NCBI GenBank assembly: GCA_024280015.1
Contig: JAJRQY010000157.1
Coordinates: forward strand, 99,235 to 163,234
Length of the DNA: 64,000 nucleotides
Source of the DNA: Actinomycetes bacterium
GTDB taxonomy: Bacteria; Actinomycetota; Acidimicrobiia; Acidimicrobiales; SZUA-35
Direction of reading: 5' to 3'
Part shown: positions 24,596 through 34,199 of the stretch, in pieces
Layout of the letters: each line of letters starts with the position of its first letter
How positions within the stretch are numbered: the stretch's first letter is position 1
Made by a program: the position numbers and the translations under genes
Notes under the pieces: generated by a model
Database searches by the model: none
What the model saw: the letters and a program-made list of their open reading frames with translations, nothing else
What the model was told of the DNA's origin: nothing

Positions 24596-25354
24596 ATGTC
24601 TAATGTGATGTCTGACGTGATGCCCGGGGCCGAACCGTTCGAGCAAGCCGGAGGGCCAATAGGTGTACTGGTTGTGCACGGCTTCACTGGCAGTCCTTCG
24701 TCCATGCGGCCTATCGCCACCGCCATGGCCGAAGCCGGACATACCGTGCACATGCCTCGCCTGCCTGGACACGGAACCTCGGTTGGCGACATGCTGGACA
24801 CCCGCTGGACCGACTGGTCCAGCACTGTTGAAGAGACATACCAAGAGCTAGCCAATACTTGCGAGAGGGTGGTCGCTGTCGGCCTCTCCATGGGTGGCAC
24901 CTTGATCCTAGAACTGGCCACCAGACATCCTGAGCTAGCCGGAATCGTTGCTATCAATGCTCCATCGACCACCAACGCCACCACCGTCGAACAAGTACGA
25001 GGCTTGATGCAAAGCGGTGAGACACTCATTGACTCCATCGGCAACGACATCGCCAAACCCGACATTGACGAAGGCTCATACGACGCCACCCCACTAGGTC
25101 CGCTACTCAGCCTCTTTGAAGCAGTCGAGTCGCTACAACCCGACCTGGTCAAGATCACGATGCCTACCCTGCTCATCACCAGTCGACAAGACCATGTCGT
25201 TCCACCCAGCGACAGTGACAACACTGCCACTGCGATCGGCTGCGTGGCCGAACGTCTCTGGTTAGACGACAGCTACCATGTCGCCACCCTCGATTACGAC
25301 CGCGACATCATCATCGATGCCGTCACCAACTTCGTCAGTCGAGTTACTTCCTAG
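24596..25354 (+). CDS. Alpha/beta hydrolase (carboxylesterase/monoacylglycerol lipase-like)
   Basis: A 252-residue serine hydrolase. The oxyanion-hole region is VLVVHGFTGSPSS, the nucleophile elbow is VGLSMGGTL, the acid is in LLITSRQDHVV and the catalytic histidine is near the end in DDSYHVATLDYD. The overall form is that of Est30/Aes-type carboxylesterases or monoglyceride lipases that hydrolyse short- to medium-chain esters. Several ATGs lie close together (24563, 24596, 24608, 24620) and no ribosome site separates them; the fold starts near the last. It ends convergent with the sigma factor gene, overlapping by four bases. Confidence 0.87.
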   Translation: MSNVMSDVMPGAEPFEQAGGPIGVLVVHGFTGSPSSMRPIATAMAEAGHTVHMPRLPGHGTSVGDMLDTRWTDWSSTVEETYQELANTCERVVAVGLSMGGTLILELATRHPELAGIVAINAPSTTNATTVEQVRGLMQSGETLIDSIGNDIAKPDIDEGSYDATPLGPLLSLFEAVESLQPDLVKITMPTLLITSRQDHVVPPSDSDNTATAIGCVAERLWLDDSYHVATLDYDRDIIIDAVTNFVSRVTS

Positions 25355-26295
25355 ACGGCGAGAAGATCTCGGGCGCCTGTGTCCGAGCTTGGGTGACGCA
25401 GTTTCGACATGGCCCGGGCTTCAATCTGTCGGATCCGCTCACGAGTCAGGTTGAAATACTCGCCAACCTCTTCCAGTGTGCGAGGCTCGCCACGATCAAG
25501 ACCGAAGCGCAACTTGAGAATCTCGCGTTCTCGCTCATCCAACGGCGAGAGCAGACGTGAGATCTCGTCGGGAAGCAATGAGGTTGCTGCCACTTCGAAC
25601 GGCGAGTCGGCCCCACGGTCTTCTACCACGTCACCAAGTTCTGCGTCGCCGTCCTCACGAAGAGGTTCGGACAACGAAAGAGGCTCAGCAGCGAAACGCA
25701 ACGCTTCGGTAACCTTGTCCTCGGGCATCTCGACTTCAATGGCAAGTTCGGAAATGGTGGCCGCACGCCCATATTTGAGTTCGAGACGAGCCCTGGCCTT
25801 CTGGAGCCGAGCCAAGGTATCGCCAGCATGCACAGGCAAACGGATGGTCCGGCCAGTGTTGGCAATGCCACGGGTGATCGCTTGGCGGATCCACCAGGTG
25901 GCGTAGGTAGAGAACTTGAAGCCCTTACGCCAGTCGAACTTCTCAACCGCGTGCATCAGGCCCAAGTTGCCTTCTTGGATCAGATCGAGCAGGGGCAGTC
26001 CCGAAGCTTGATACTTCTTGGCGATGGAAACGACGAGTCGCAGGTTGGATTGGACGAAGGAGCGTTCGGCCTCGCGACCCTTGCGGATGGTCCGGCGCAG
26101 TTCGCGCTTCTTGACCGATGTGACGTTTGGGTCGGCTTCGAGCTCTTCGCTCGCGGCCTTGCCCGCCTCGATCGCCTGTGCCAAACGGACTTCGTCTTCC
26201 TTGGTCAGTAGCGCGTACTGACCAATATCCGTGAGATACAGCCTGACAAGATCTTCCTCGTCTCTCTCGACTCGCTCCTTAGCCAAGGACCCCAA
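25351..26295 (-). CDS. RNA polymerase sigma factor, SigA/HrdB group
   Basis: A 314-residue sigma-70 factor. Region 1.2 (VRLYLTDIGQYALLTKEDE), region 2 (LRLVVSIAKKYQASGLPLLD, then STYATWWIRQAITRGIANTG), region 3 and region 4 (RTLEEVGEYFNLTRERIRQI) are all present. It lacks the long acidic N-terminal region of housekeeping SigA, so it may be a group 2 factor of the SigB/HrdA-D kind or a compact primary factor. It probably directs transcription of stress or stationary-phase genes. The start is a TTG at 26295, or a second TTG nine bases in. Confidence 0.92.
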   Translation of the reverse strand: MGSLAKERVERDEEDLVRLYLTDIGQYALLTKEDEVRLAQAIEAGKAASEELEADPNVTSVKKRELRRTIRKGREAERSFVQSNLRLVVSIAKKYQASGLPLLDLIQEGNLGLMHAVEKFDWRKGFKFSTYATWWIRQAITRGIANTGRTIRLPVHAGDTLARLQKARARLELKYGRAATISELAIEVEMPEDKVTEALRFAAEPLSLSEPLREDGDAELGDVVEDRGADSPFEVAATSLLPDEISRLLSPLDEREREILKLRFGLDRGEPRTLEEVGEYFNLTRERIRQIEARAMSKLRHPSSDTGARDLLAV

Positions 26296-26496
26296 CCTTC
26301 CATCGCTCGAATGTCACCAAGACTGACTGATCATCTTGAGTAATTTCGTGTCGATCCTATCGACTCGACCTCGAAATTGTGATACGCAGCCTACTGGACG
26401 ACAAAACCAGCTCCGAAAGATCTTCCCGGGCGGGCGGTTTCTTCGCTCTAACCAACGGCACGGAGTGATCGCGGCTTAAGAAAAGACTGCAAACAA

Positions 26497-27165
26497 TCAG
26501 ACTTCAGCAATTGGTTCGCCACCCAGATTTCCGTCAACCAGGCCAGTGATTCCCCCGGAAACACGAAGGAGTTTGCTCAACTTCGCTTGGTGCTGAGTAG
26601 CCCTGTCAATTGCCACATCATCAATCAGGAGGGATTCCAGCATCATTTCACCCTCTCGCCATTCCTGCATGTCATCAGTCAGGCACAGCTCGAGATTGCG
26701 CATGGTCGGCCCATCAGTGATGCTCGAAGTGTTGTTCAGGTGATAGGTGTAGGAACCAATCAGGGCCGGAAGCAAGACCCGATACATGCCCGTCAGTTTC
26801 TCGATGGTGGATTCAGAATCCATTGGTTCACCAGGGACCGGCTGTCCCATCGCATCGACAAACGTCTCAAACTCGATATTGGGTGCGATCGTAATTCGGA
26901 CGGGGTCAAGCTGGCGAAGCTCTGGTAGCCGCTTGTGCCAGATCTCGGCATGAAAGGCATGGTGATAGCAATGGTTGCCCAACTGCATCTTGACCTCGAG
27001 TTCGGGGGCGAGGGCAACCCAACCGCCCATGATCTCGAAGATCTTCATCTCGATCCATGTGTAATTCCCGACTCGCCGCGCCGTCTCCTCGACGCTGAAC
27101 AGGCTCGGGAACTCCCGTCGAACCCATGCTGGCCGTCCGTCCTTGGCTTTTCTGCCGCCAGTCAT
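26497..27165 (-). CDS. Helical-bundle (ferritin-like) protein of unknown function
   Basis: A 222-residue, largely helical protein. Residues about 25-70 contain GNYTWIEMKIFEIMGGW and HCYHHAFHAEIWHKRLPEL, and a later pair of helices has ETTLR-like acidic content ending in EWREGEMMLESLLIDD. The spacing of Glu and His residues recalls ferritin-like diiron bundles, but the match is not firm. The ATG at 27165 lies eight bases after the stop of the VanY-like peptidase, so both may share a transcript. No partner enzyme is recognised. Confidence 0.6.
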   Translation of the reverse strand: MTGGRKAKDGRPAWVRREFPSLFSVEETARRVGNYTWIEMKIFEIMGGWVALAPELEVKMQLGNHCYHHAFHAEIWHKRLPELRQLDPVRITIAPNIEFETFVDAMGQPVPGEPMDSESTIEKLTGMYRVLLPALIGSYTYHLNNTSSITDGPTMRNLELCLTDDMQEWREGEMMLESLLIDDVAIDRATQHQAKLSKLLRVSGGITGLVDGNLGGEPIAEV

Positions 27166-27172
27166 CGGGCAG

Positions 27173-28417
27173 TCATCGACCGTTGGTCGACCAATGCCAC
27201 GGCTCACTCGGCAGGTTGTAGAAGCCATAGTCAGCAGCGTGAGCCTTGAGCCACTTGTAGGCCTTGGAGGACCGGCTACCAATGGTGCGCCCGTTGTAGG
27301 TGAAGTCAATGGCCATGCCACGCTCATGCATGGACGAGCCTGGGCGTGCAGTCGGAGGGCGACAGCGACTGGCCGACATCTCATAGATGGCGTAGTTACT
27401 GGTTCCGCAGTGTGCCTTGCGCAAGCGAATCTGGGTGCTGTTGTCACGCCAACCCCAACCCCCAAGCGTGATTCCCGCAGCAGCAGCATCACCAACCATG
27501 CGATCAACATTGTTGGAGATGGATTCGTGAACCCGGAATCCACGTACGGTCACGATCTCGCTCGGCGCGGGGATTGGGATCCTGCCTCCGCCACCACGAG
27601 ATCCTTGGCGCTTCTTGGCTAGCTCGGCTGCGATCCTGGCCGCCTCGGCCGCGAGAGCCTTGTTCAGCTTGGTTTTGAGGTTGGCATCGACCGCTTCGAT
27701 CTCGGCCAATCGATTCAGCTTGTCGTCCAGTCTCTGCTCTGCCTCCGCGCTCAAATTGGCCTGCACGTCCCGCACCTGTTCGAGCTCGACCAGTTGAGCG
27801 GCGATCTGAACCTTGAGTTCCTCCGCCTGGGCCTGAGCATCCCGAGCGATCGCACGGTTGACCTCCAGGTCTTCCTGGGCGGCGCTCAGGCTCTCGGCGA
27901 TCTCAATATCGGACTTGGTTGCCCCATTGACCAGCTCCTGCATCCGGGCGGCCTGGGTTGGATCCGATGCTTCCAAGAGGGGTGAGGTCTCACCATCGCC
28001 GCTAGCAACGAATGAACTGACAGCTCGTGAAGCCAGCTGATCTTCAAGATCACCAATCTCAATGATCTTGAGCTCAACCGCCTCAATGGCGGCCGCCGAC
28101 TCTCGTTCTCTGGCCGCAAGCTGCGCTTTGGCTTCGCCCAGCCGCGCCTCTTGGTCATTGACTTCGGCCTGCATGACCTGCAAAGCATCAAGCAGCACGT
28201 CCAGCTCAGCCGACGCGGCGTCAACCTTCTTGGCTTGTTCGGCTTTCTCGGCCTGGACTTCTTTGCGTTCCTTACGGATTGATTCAATTTCCTCATTGGT
28301 CTGGGCATCTGAAGGAATGGCAGACGCGCCAACAATGACCATCAAAAGGGCCAAGAAGAACGAACGAGCAGTCGAAACAGCTCGCCGACTAGAGAGTGTT
28401 GTTTGCATTGGTTTCAT
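27173..28417 (-). CDS. Secreted VanY/LAS-type peptidase with coiled-coil domain
   Basis: A 414-residue exported protein. A signal peptide (SFFLALLMVIVGASAI) leads to a coiled coil of about 230 residues rich in Glu, Ala and Lys heptads. The C-terminal domain has the D-alanyl-D-alanine carboxypeptidase VanY pattern with SMHERGMAIDFTYNG and SEPWHWS. The His, Asp and His of these motifs should bind zinc. The layout resembles EnvC/RipA-like proteins in which a coiled coil positions a cell-wall hydrolase. It probably trims peptidoglycan at division or growth sites. The start is taken as ATG 28417; ATG 28408 is possible. Confidence 0.87.
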   Translation of the reverse strand: MKPMQTTLSSRRAVSTARSFFLALLMVIVGASAIPSDAQTNEEIESIRKERKEVQAEKAEQAKKVDAASAELDVLLDALQVMQAEVNDQEARLGEAKAQLAARERESAAAIEAVELKIIEIGDLEDQLASRAVSSFVASGDGETSPLLEASDPTQAARMQELVNGATKSDIEIAESLSAAQEDLEVNRAIARDAQAQAEELKVQIAAQLVELEQVRDVQANLSAEAEQRLDDKLNRLAEIEAVDANLKTKLNKALAAEAARIAAELAKKRQGSRGGGGRIPIPAPSEIVTVRGFRVHESISNNVDRMVGDAAAAGITLGGWGWRDNSTQIRLRKAHCGTSNYAIYEMSASRCRPPTARPGSSMHERGMAIDFTYNGRTIGSRSSKAYKWLKAHAADYGFYNLPSEPWHWSTNGR

Positions 28418-28549
28418 CGCTTCGCACAAGACTAGTTGGCGAGCAGCCACTACAACAGGTCAGGTCCTAGGTCGATCACCCTGGGTGACTCCATCACTAC
28501 GACACAGAACAGGCCAAGTTCTACCCTGTTTTGGCTTCTAGAGACCTGA

Positions 28550-30265
28550 TCAGCCCCGGTACCGGTTGGTGATCGGCACTCGCCGGTCGCGGCCGAACGC
28601 CTTTGAGCTGATGCGAATACCAGGAGGGCTCTGGCGCCGCTTGTATTCCGCAATATCAACAAGCCGGACAATTCGTCGAACGATGGCCTCATCGTGACCG
28701 GACTCAATCAGCTCCGTTGCCGTCAAGTCTTGCTCGACATAGCCCTGAAGGATGGCATCCAGAACCGGGTACGGCGGCAGGCTCTGGTCATCGCGCTGGT
28801 CGGGTCGGAGCTCGGCAGATGGGGGCTTGGTGATGACATGGTTGGGGATGATTTCCTTACCCGCTGACTCGTTACGCCAGCGGCACAGGTCATACACGTC
28901 GGTCTTCCACACATCCTTGATAACAGCGAAACCACCGGCGGTATCGCCATACAGGGTTGAGTATCCGACGGAGACCTCGCTCTTGTTGCCGGTGGTCAGA
29001 ATCATCCAGCCAAGCTTGTTGGATAAGGCCATCATCAAGACGCCGCGAATTCGAGACTGCAAGTTCTCTTCGGTGGTGTCAGCCTCGCGTCCTTCGAAGG
29101 AGGGTTCCAACATGTCCAGCAAACCCTGATGGGCCGGTTCGATCGCGATGGTTCGGTGCTCAACACCAAGGTTCTCACACAGCTTTACTGCATCACTGAC
29201 AGAATGGTCGCTGGAGTAGCGGCTGGGCATGAGAACGGCATGGACCTTGTCCGCTCCTACTGCTTCGACCGCAATGGCAACCACAATGGTTGAGTCGATT
29301 CCACCCGAGAGTGCGACACCAACCTCGCTAAAGCCGTTCTTTCGCACATAGTCACGCGTCCCAACAACCAACGCTTTCCACGCCTCGGCCTGGAGATCCA
29401 GTAGCTCATGGATCTCGCCCATCAACTTTGGACTGTCAATCGGTTCTGCGTCGGTCAGTTCCTTGACTGGAAGGGCTGGGGTTGGGGACAACTGTCCGCG
29501 CGGATCAAGCCTGCGTTTGCGATAGGTCGGCTTGACGTCAAGGTCCAGAACCATGATGTGCTCATCGAACTGGGGGGATCGGGCCAGCAACTGCCCTTCA
29601 TGATCAAAGACAACCGAGCCACCATCGAACAGCAACTCGTCTTGTCCACCGACCTGGTTGACATAAACAATGGCGCAGGAGTTATCAACCGAGCGGGAGC
29701 TGACCAGGACCTCTCGGGCAATGGACTTGCCGACCTGATAGGGGCTGCCATTGGGGACCATGACCACTTCGGCGCCACCAGCAGCCAGGTCAAGCAGCGG
29801 CCCAGTCGGGCTCCAAATATCTTCGCAGATGGCCAAGCCAATCTTCACACCCTTGATTTCGACCAGTTCGAGCGGCTCGGTTCCACTGGTGAAATAGCGA
29901 CGCTCATCAAAGACGGCGTAGTTGGGAAGAAGACGCTTGTTGTAGGTCAACTCGACCCGACCTTCGCGGCAAAGGACCGCCTGGTTGAACAGGTCCCGGT
30001 CACCGGCCACGGTTCCGATGACGACTGCGGTCGATCCTGACCGGGCGGCAACCTTGGCCACTGCTTCTTGACAGTCCTCGACAAAGCCGGGTTTCAACAC
30101 GAGGTCTTCGGGCGGATAACCACAAACCGTCAACTCCGGAAAGACCGCGATGTCAACGTCCTGGGACTCAAGCTCTTCCAAGACATCAAAGATCATGGCC
30201 ACATTGCCGTCAATATCACCAAGCACGGGGTTGATCTGGCAGGTAGCAACTCGCAGTCGACGCAT
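28550..30265 (-). CDS. nadE: Glutamine-dependent NAD+ synthetase
   Basis: A 571-residue two-domain enzyme. The N-terminal nitrilase-fold glutaminase carries the Glu-Lys-Cys triad in FPELTVCGYPPEDL, YNKRLLPNY and LAICEDIW. The C-terminal synthetase has the ATP pyrophosphatase loop ALSGGIDSTIVV and TTGNKSEVSVGY. It makes NAD+ from deamido-NAD+, ATP and glutamine in the cytosol. The length is close to the shorter group of glutamine-dependent enzymes rather than the 680-residue mycobacterial type. It stands as a single gene. Confidence 0.96.
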   Translation of the reverse strand: MRRLRVATCQINPVLGDIDGNVAMIFDVLEELESQDVDIAVFPELTVCGYPPEDLVLKPGFVEDCQEAVAKVAARSGSTAVVIGTVAGDRDLFNQAVLCREGRVELTYNKRLLPNYAVFDERRYFTSGTEPLELVEIKGVKIGLAICEDIWSPTGPLLDLAAGGAEVVMVPNGSPYQVGKSIAREVLVSSRSVDNSCAIVYVNQVGGQDELLFDGGSVVFDHEGQLLARSPQFDEHIMVLDLDVKPTYRKRRLDPRGQLSPTPALPVKELTDAEPIDSPKLMGEIHELLDLQAEAWKALVVGTRDYVRKNGFSEVGVALSGGIDSTIVVAIAVEAVGADKVHAVLMPSRYSSDHSVSDAVKLCENLGVEHRTIAIEPAHQGLLDMLEPSFEGREADTTEENLQSRIRGVLMMALSNKLGWMILTTGNKSEVSVGYSTLYGDTAGGFAVIKDVWKTDVYDLCRWRNESAGKEIIPNHVITKPPSAELRPDQRDDQSLPPYPVLDAILQGYVEQDLTATELIESGHDEAIVRRIVRLVDIAEYKRRQSPPGIRISSKAFGRDRRVPITNRYRG

Positions 30266-30349
30266 CTGGGCATTCTAGAAGCTGACAGGTGAAGACATGC
30301 GAGTAAGGGCCAGCACAGCCAGACCCACCAGACCAGTCACACTGACCAG

Positions 30350-31024
30350 TCACACTGACCAGGCGACCGCGCGGCGCGTGACTGCCCCGACCAGGCCAGC
30401 CGAGGCAATCACTGTTCTATGGGGAGATACTTGTGTGGTCAGTGCTGCTTCCTTTGCATCACCACCGGTGTTGCCGGGCCGACCCACGGACCGATCTGGT
30501 CGCCCACCGGGCCGACCGCCTTCACGATCGCCTCGCTCACCAGGGGTGCGGTTCACCATGTTGGAAATCCGCTCCTCCAGGTGGCCTTCAATCTCTGCGA
30601 GTCTGCCATCATCGATCCGGCCGTCTTCGGCGGCGGTGTCAAGGCGGTCTTGGGCACCAGTGATCAGAGCATCAACCAGGTCTTCCTCAGAAATCCCTGC
30701 GGCTGCAGCGGTCTCCGCCAGGGACTGACCAGCTTCGTGACCAGCTTTGAGGTCATCTGCGGTCAAGCCGAGTTCCTCCAGAGCTTCTTTGCCGAAGCCC
30801 CCACGCCGGTGCTGTCCTGGCCGACCATGTCGGCCTCCTTCACCGGGCTTGTCAACATCGGTGTTGCGGTTGGATTCGGGAGCCGGAACCGTTGTTGGGT
30901 CAGCACCGTCACCGGCCGAACCATCCGACTGTGCGCTGGAGAGACTGATTGGGCTGAAGATGGCTCCGAGAACCATGCCGCCGCTGATTAGTGAGGTGGG
31001 GATGATGTATTTGAACTTACTCAT
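30350..31024 (-). CDS. Secreted Gly/Arg-rich protein of unknown function
   Basis: A 224-residue protein with an N-terminal signal peptide (IIPTSLISGGMVLGAIFSPI), an acidic linker, and a helical core with LGLTADDLKAGHEAGQSLAE and AAAAGISEEDLVDALITGAQ. This pattern occurs in secreted actinobacterial proteins with short helical repeats of unknown role. A Gly/Arg/Pro-rich tail follows, with a final hydrophobic stretch near residues 205-222. It is divergent from a YdhR-like gene. The function is not assigned. Confidence 0.65.
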   Translation of the reverse strand: MSKFKYIIPTSLISGGMVLGAIFSPISLSSAQSDGSAGDGADPTTVPAPESNRNTDVDKPGEGGRHGRPGQHRRGGFGKEALEELGLTADDLKAGHEAGQSLAETAAAAGISEEDLVDALITGAQDRLDTAAEDGRIDDGRLAEIEGHLEERISNMVNRTPGERGDREGGRPGGRPDRSVGRPGNTGGDAKEAALTTQVSPHRTVIASAGLVGAVTRRAVAWSV

Positions 31025-31158
31025 GATTGGCTATCGCCTTCTGTTGGGGGGATGCCTCTACTTTCGTCCTCGTTCATTAGGGCAATGTGATGAGTGGCTC
31101 AGGGCTTGGACAAGATGCAGCTTGCTCTCAGCGGCTGAGAGTCTGCTAGACCAGGAGC

Positions 31159-31485
31159 ATGATTGTCACCATCGTCCGATTTCCAGCTACCGCTCCCGTC
31201 AGCCTGGATGAGGCCCGCACCAAGTTTGGAGCAAATGCCACCTCATACCTGGATGTGCCTGGATTGTTGTGGAAGGCCTATCTCCGCTCCGAAGATGGCA
31301 CCAAGGTCGGCGGTGTCTATTGGTGGCGCGACCGGGCCAGTGCCGAAGCCAAGTACAGCTCAGAATGGTTGGCTGGCCTGACGGAAAAGTACGGCGCTGA
31401 ACCCGAAATTGAATGGTTCGATGCCCCAGTCGTTGTCGATACCCGCAGCCAATCAGTCCACGTTCAAGCCCCGCCAACACCATGA
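31159..31485 (+). CDS. YdhR/ABM-type monooxygenase-like protein
   Basis: A 108-residue dimeric alpha/beta-barrel (ferredoxin-like) protein. It starts MIVTIVRFPA, has the central pattern LLWKAYLRSEDGTKVGGVYW and ends EWFDAPVVVD, as in YdhR-like putative mono-oxygenases. The enzyme reaction is unknown; some relatives oxidise aromatic compounds. It is convergent with the GSII gene, and the 113 bases between them are rich in competing stem-loops. Confidence 0.78.
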   Translation: MIVTIVRFPATAPVSLDEARTKFGANATSYLDVPGLLWKAYLRSEDGTKVGGVYWWRDRASAEAKYSSEWLAGLTEKYGAEPEIEWFDAPVVVDTRSQSVHVQAPPTP

Positions 31486-31510
31486 CGCCAGTCCCCGGCA
31501 AGAGATAGTT

Positions 31511-31574
31511 CGGTTGGTGTCCGCCCAAAACCGCAACTGGTGCCCAACCGACTCGAAGTCAGGAGGACACCAGT
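31511..31574. terminator. Structured bidirectional 3' region between YdhR-like gene and GSII
   Basis: Three stems compete here. CGGTTGG (31511-31517) pairs with CCAACCG (31544-31550), TGGTGTCC (31515-31522) with GGACACCA (31565-31572), and ACTGGTG (31536-31542) with CACCAGT (31568-31574). The region separates two convergent genes and probably ends both transcripts. No long T-run is visible, so a typical intrinsic terminator is not proven. Confidence 0.4.
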
Positions 31575-31598
31575 GGCAACGAGCTAGGAGTTGGTGAA

Positions 31599-32705
31599 TT
31601 AATCGGCTAGAGCAGCACAAACCGTGTTGGTCATCAGGGTGGCCAACACATAGGGATCGGCGTTGGCGTTAGGGCGACGATCTTCGATATAGCCCTTCTG
31701 GTCCTTGGCCACCTGCCACGGGATGCGGATCGAAGCACCACGATCGGATACTCCATAGCTGAATTGGTCGAAGCGCTGGGTCTCATGCGCTCCGGTAAGG
31801 CGCTCTTCAATTCCCGCGCCATAGCCAGCCAGGTGCTCAGCAACCTTGCCCTCTGCTCCCAGTGACTCACAAGCAGCGATGATCGGGTCATACCCCTCAC
31901 GCATGGCCTTGGTGGAGAAGTTGGTGTGCATGCCTGCGCCGTTCCAGTCGCCCTTCATTGGCTTGGCTTCGATGCTGACCTCAACCGCGTGGTTTTCGGC
32001 CAGGCGGAACAGGAGGTAGCGGGCCATCCACATATGGTCTCCAACGGTGACCGTGTCCACTGGACCGATCTGGAATTCCCACTGGCCAGGCATGACCTCG
32101 GCGTTAGTTCCCGAGATGGCCAGTCCAGCGTCGATGCAGGCTTGGGTGTGTTGCTCGATGAGCTCACGACCGTGAATCTTGATGTAGCCGACACCGCAGT
32201 AATACGGACCTTGGGGTGCGGGGAAACCATTGGCTGGGAAGCCGGCGGGCCAGCCGTTGTAGGGATTAAGCAGTGTGTATTCTTGCTCCAACCCAAAGAT
32301 TGGGGCCTGGTCGCCGTACTTCTCAAAAGCGGCGACAGCAGCGGCTCGAGTGTTCGTCGGGTGCGGCGATAGGTCATTGGTCAGCAGGGTCTCGCACAAG
32401 ACCAAGATGTTGTCGCCACCGCGCAGTGGATCCGGGCATTGGAAGACCGGGTTGAGCACGACATCAGAATTATCACCGGTTGCTTGTCCGGTGCTTGAGC
32501 CATCAAAGCCCCAGATGCTCGGCGTCTTGTCGTCGTCCAGGACTCGGGTCTTTGAACGAACCTCAGGGGTTGGTTCGGTTCCGTCAATCCAGATGTATTC
32601 AGCCTGATATGCCACGTTGGTGTCTCCAACCGTTTCTGCACCCATTGGTGCGATGTCCATGTCGAGATGACGTTTTGTGAAGTCATCACCGCTCAGCGTC
32701 GCCAA
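31599..32705 (-). CDS. glnII: Type II (eukaryote-like) glutamine synthetase
   Basis: A 368-residue glutamine synthetase of the GSII class. Markers are YIWIDGTEPTPEVRSKTR, WGFDGSSTGQA, FGLEQEYTL, GPYYCGVG, GTNAEVMPGQWEFQIGP and the ATP-site segment DWNGAGMHTNFST. It joins ammonium and glutamate using ATP in the cytosol. GSII lacks the adenylylation control of type I enzymes, so control would be at transcription. It is divergent from a type I synthetase with about 75-150 bases between the starts, and a GlnR-like regulator follows that gene. Confidence 0.95.
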   Translation of the reverse strand: MATLSGDDFTKRHLDMDIAPMGAETVGDTNVAYQAEYIWIDGTEPTPEVRSKTRVLDDDKTPSIWGFDGSSTGQATGDNSDVVLNPVFQCPDPLRGGDNILVLCETLLTNDLSPHPTNTRAAAVAAFEKYGDQAPIFGLEQEYTLLNPYNGWPAGFPANGFPAPQGPYYCGVGYIKIHGRELIEQHTQACIDAGLAISGTNAEVMPGQWEFQIGPVDTVTVGDHMWMARYLLFRLAENHAVEVSIEAKPMKGDWNGAGMHTNFSTKAMREGYDPIIAACESLGAEGKVAEHLAGYGAGIEERLTGAHETQRFDQFSYGVSDRGASIRIPWQVAKDQKGYIEDRRPNANADPYVLATLMTNTVCAALAD

Positions 32706-32852
32706 CTGTCCTGCTAGCTGATCGCCTCGGTGCTATCACTCAATCATCGGATGGACCAAGATCCACACTCCTTGTGTTAATTGAGTGTGAACAGCTCCCG
32801 ATCGAGCTCTTCAGGGCGACGAACACCTCGCAATCCTGCTATCACTCTTGGG

Positions 32853-34184
32853 GTGGAACGACAGAACGAATACGTCCTGCGGGCGGTCGAAGAACGTGGC
32901 ATCAAGCTGATACGGCTCTGGTTCACCGATGTGCTCGGCCAACTGAAATCGGTAGCTATCTCACCCGTCGAGCTGGAAACGGCCTTCGAGGAAGGCATTC
33001 ATTTTGATGGTTCATCCATCGATGGCTTCAGCCGGATCCAAGAATCCGATGTGCTGGCTCGCCCTGATGCCAACACCTTCGAGACACTCCCATGGGCCGA
33101 AGATGGCTCGACCGGGCGCATGTTCTGTGACATTCGTCAGCACGACGACAGCCCGTTTGAAGGCGACCCTCGCTATGTGCTTCGCCGCAATCTGTCCAAG
33201 GCACAAGATGCTGGCTACTCGTTCTTTGTCGCCCCAGAAATGGAGTTCTTCTACTTCGGTGACGGTGACCCGTCCCACCCGCCCGAACTGCTGGACTCTG
33301 GTTCCTACTTCGACCTGACCACCAGTGACGTTGCCTCAGATCTCCGGCGCCAGACCATCTCGGTGCTGGAGGCGATGGGAATCCCGGTTGAGTACTCCTT
33401 TCATGAAGACTCACCTTCCCAGCATGAGATCGATCTGCGATACACCGACGCCTTGTCAATGGCCGATCAGATCATGACTTTCCGGCTTGTTGTTCGGGAG
33501 CTCGCGTTGGAGCGCGGCCGCTTCGCCAGTTTCATGCCAAAGCCCATTTCCGGGATGCAGGGGTCTGGCATGCATCTACATCTATCTCTCTTTGATGACA
33601 ACGGAAATGCCTTCCACCAAGAGGGCGCGGAGTATTCGCTCAGTACCGTCGGCCGCCAGTTCATGGCTGGGCTCCTCCATCACGCTCGCGAAATCACCGC
33701 CGTCACCAACCAGCTTGTGAATTCCTACAAGCGCCTAGTCATGGGCTATGAGGCGCCGGTCTGGGTGAGTTGGGCCCAGAACAATCGCTCTGCCCTGGTG
33801 CGAGTGCCAGTAACCAAGGCGGACAAGACCAGCTCGACCCGTATCGAGTTCCGATCCCCCGACCCTAGTTGCAATCCCTACCTGGCTTTGTCCGTCATTC
33901 TGGCTGCGGGAATGAAGGGAATCAGTGAGGGGTACGAGTTGCCACCCGAGCTGACCAAGAACCTGTTTGAGCATGAACCAGCCGAGCTGCGCAAGGCTGG
34001 CCTGCAACCGCTGCCGACTTCGCTGGCCGAGGCGTTGGATGAGATGGAGAAGTCTGAACTGGTTCGAGAAGCCTTGGGCGAGCACATCTTTGAATGGTTC
34101 CTCCGCAACAAGCGAGCTGAGTGGACCAGCTACAAGGCCCATGTCAGCCAGTGGGAAATGGACCGCTACCTGCCTTCCTGGTAG
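32853..34184 (+). CDS. glnA: Type I glutamine synthetase (GlnA family)
   Basis: A 443-residue GSI-fold enzyme. It carries IHFDGSSIDGF, FVAPEMEFFYF, SGMHLHLSLFD and the active-site arginine and substrate loops NNRSALVRVP and TRIEFRSPDPSCNPYLALSV. It lacks the NLYDLPPE-type adenylylation loop that I would expect near residue 390, so it is closer to the shorter GSI-alpha/GlnA4 group. The GTG at 32853 starts at the family's natural N terminus and sits eight bases after a TATCAC element, which suits a leaderless transcript; a TTG at 32781 would add 24 low-complexity residues. A GlnR-like gene follows after 15 bases. Confidence 0.93.
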   Translation: MERQNEYVLRAVEERGIKLIRLWFTDVLGQLKSVAISPVELETAFEEGIHFDGSSIDGFSRIQESDVLARPDANTFETLPWAEDGSTGRMFCDIRQHDDSPFEGDPRYVLRRNLSKAQDAGYSFFVAPEMEFFYFGDGDPSHPPELLDSGSYFDLTTSDVASDLRRQTISVLEAMGIPVEYSFHEDSPSQHEIDLRYTDALSMADQIMTFRLVVRELALERGRFASFMPKPISGMQGSGMHLHLSLFDDNGNAFHQEGAEYSLSTVGRQFMAGLLHHAREITAVTNQLVNSYKRLVMGYEAPVWVSWAQNNRSALVRVPVTKADKTSSTRIEFRSPDPSCNPYLALSVILAAGMKGISEGYELPPELTKNLFEHEPAELRKAGLQPLPTSLAEALDEMEKSELVREALGEHIFEWFLRNKRAEWTSYKAHVSQWEMDRYLPSW

Positions 34185-34199
34185 GAGCTGGATCCCACC

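Noticed and set aside
30331-30362. GACCAGTCACACT repeated in the end of a secreted-protein gene
   Set aside because: A short two-copy repeat at a 3' end with no structure or symmetry; too little to support a role.
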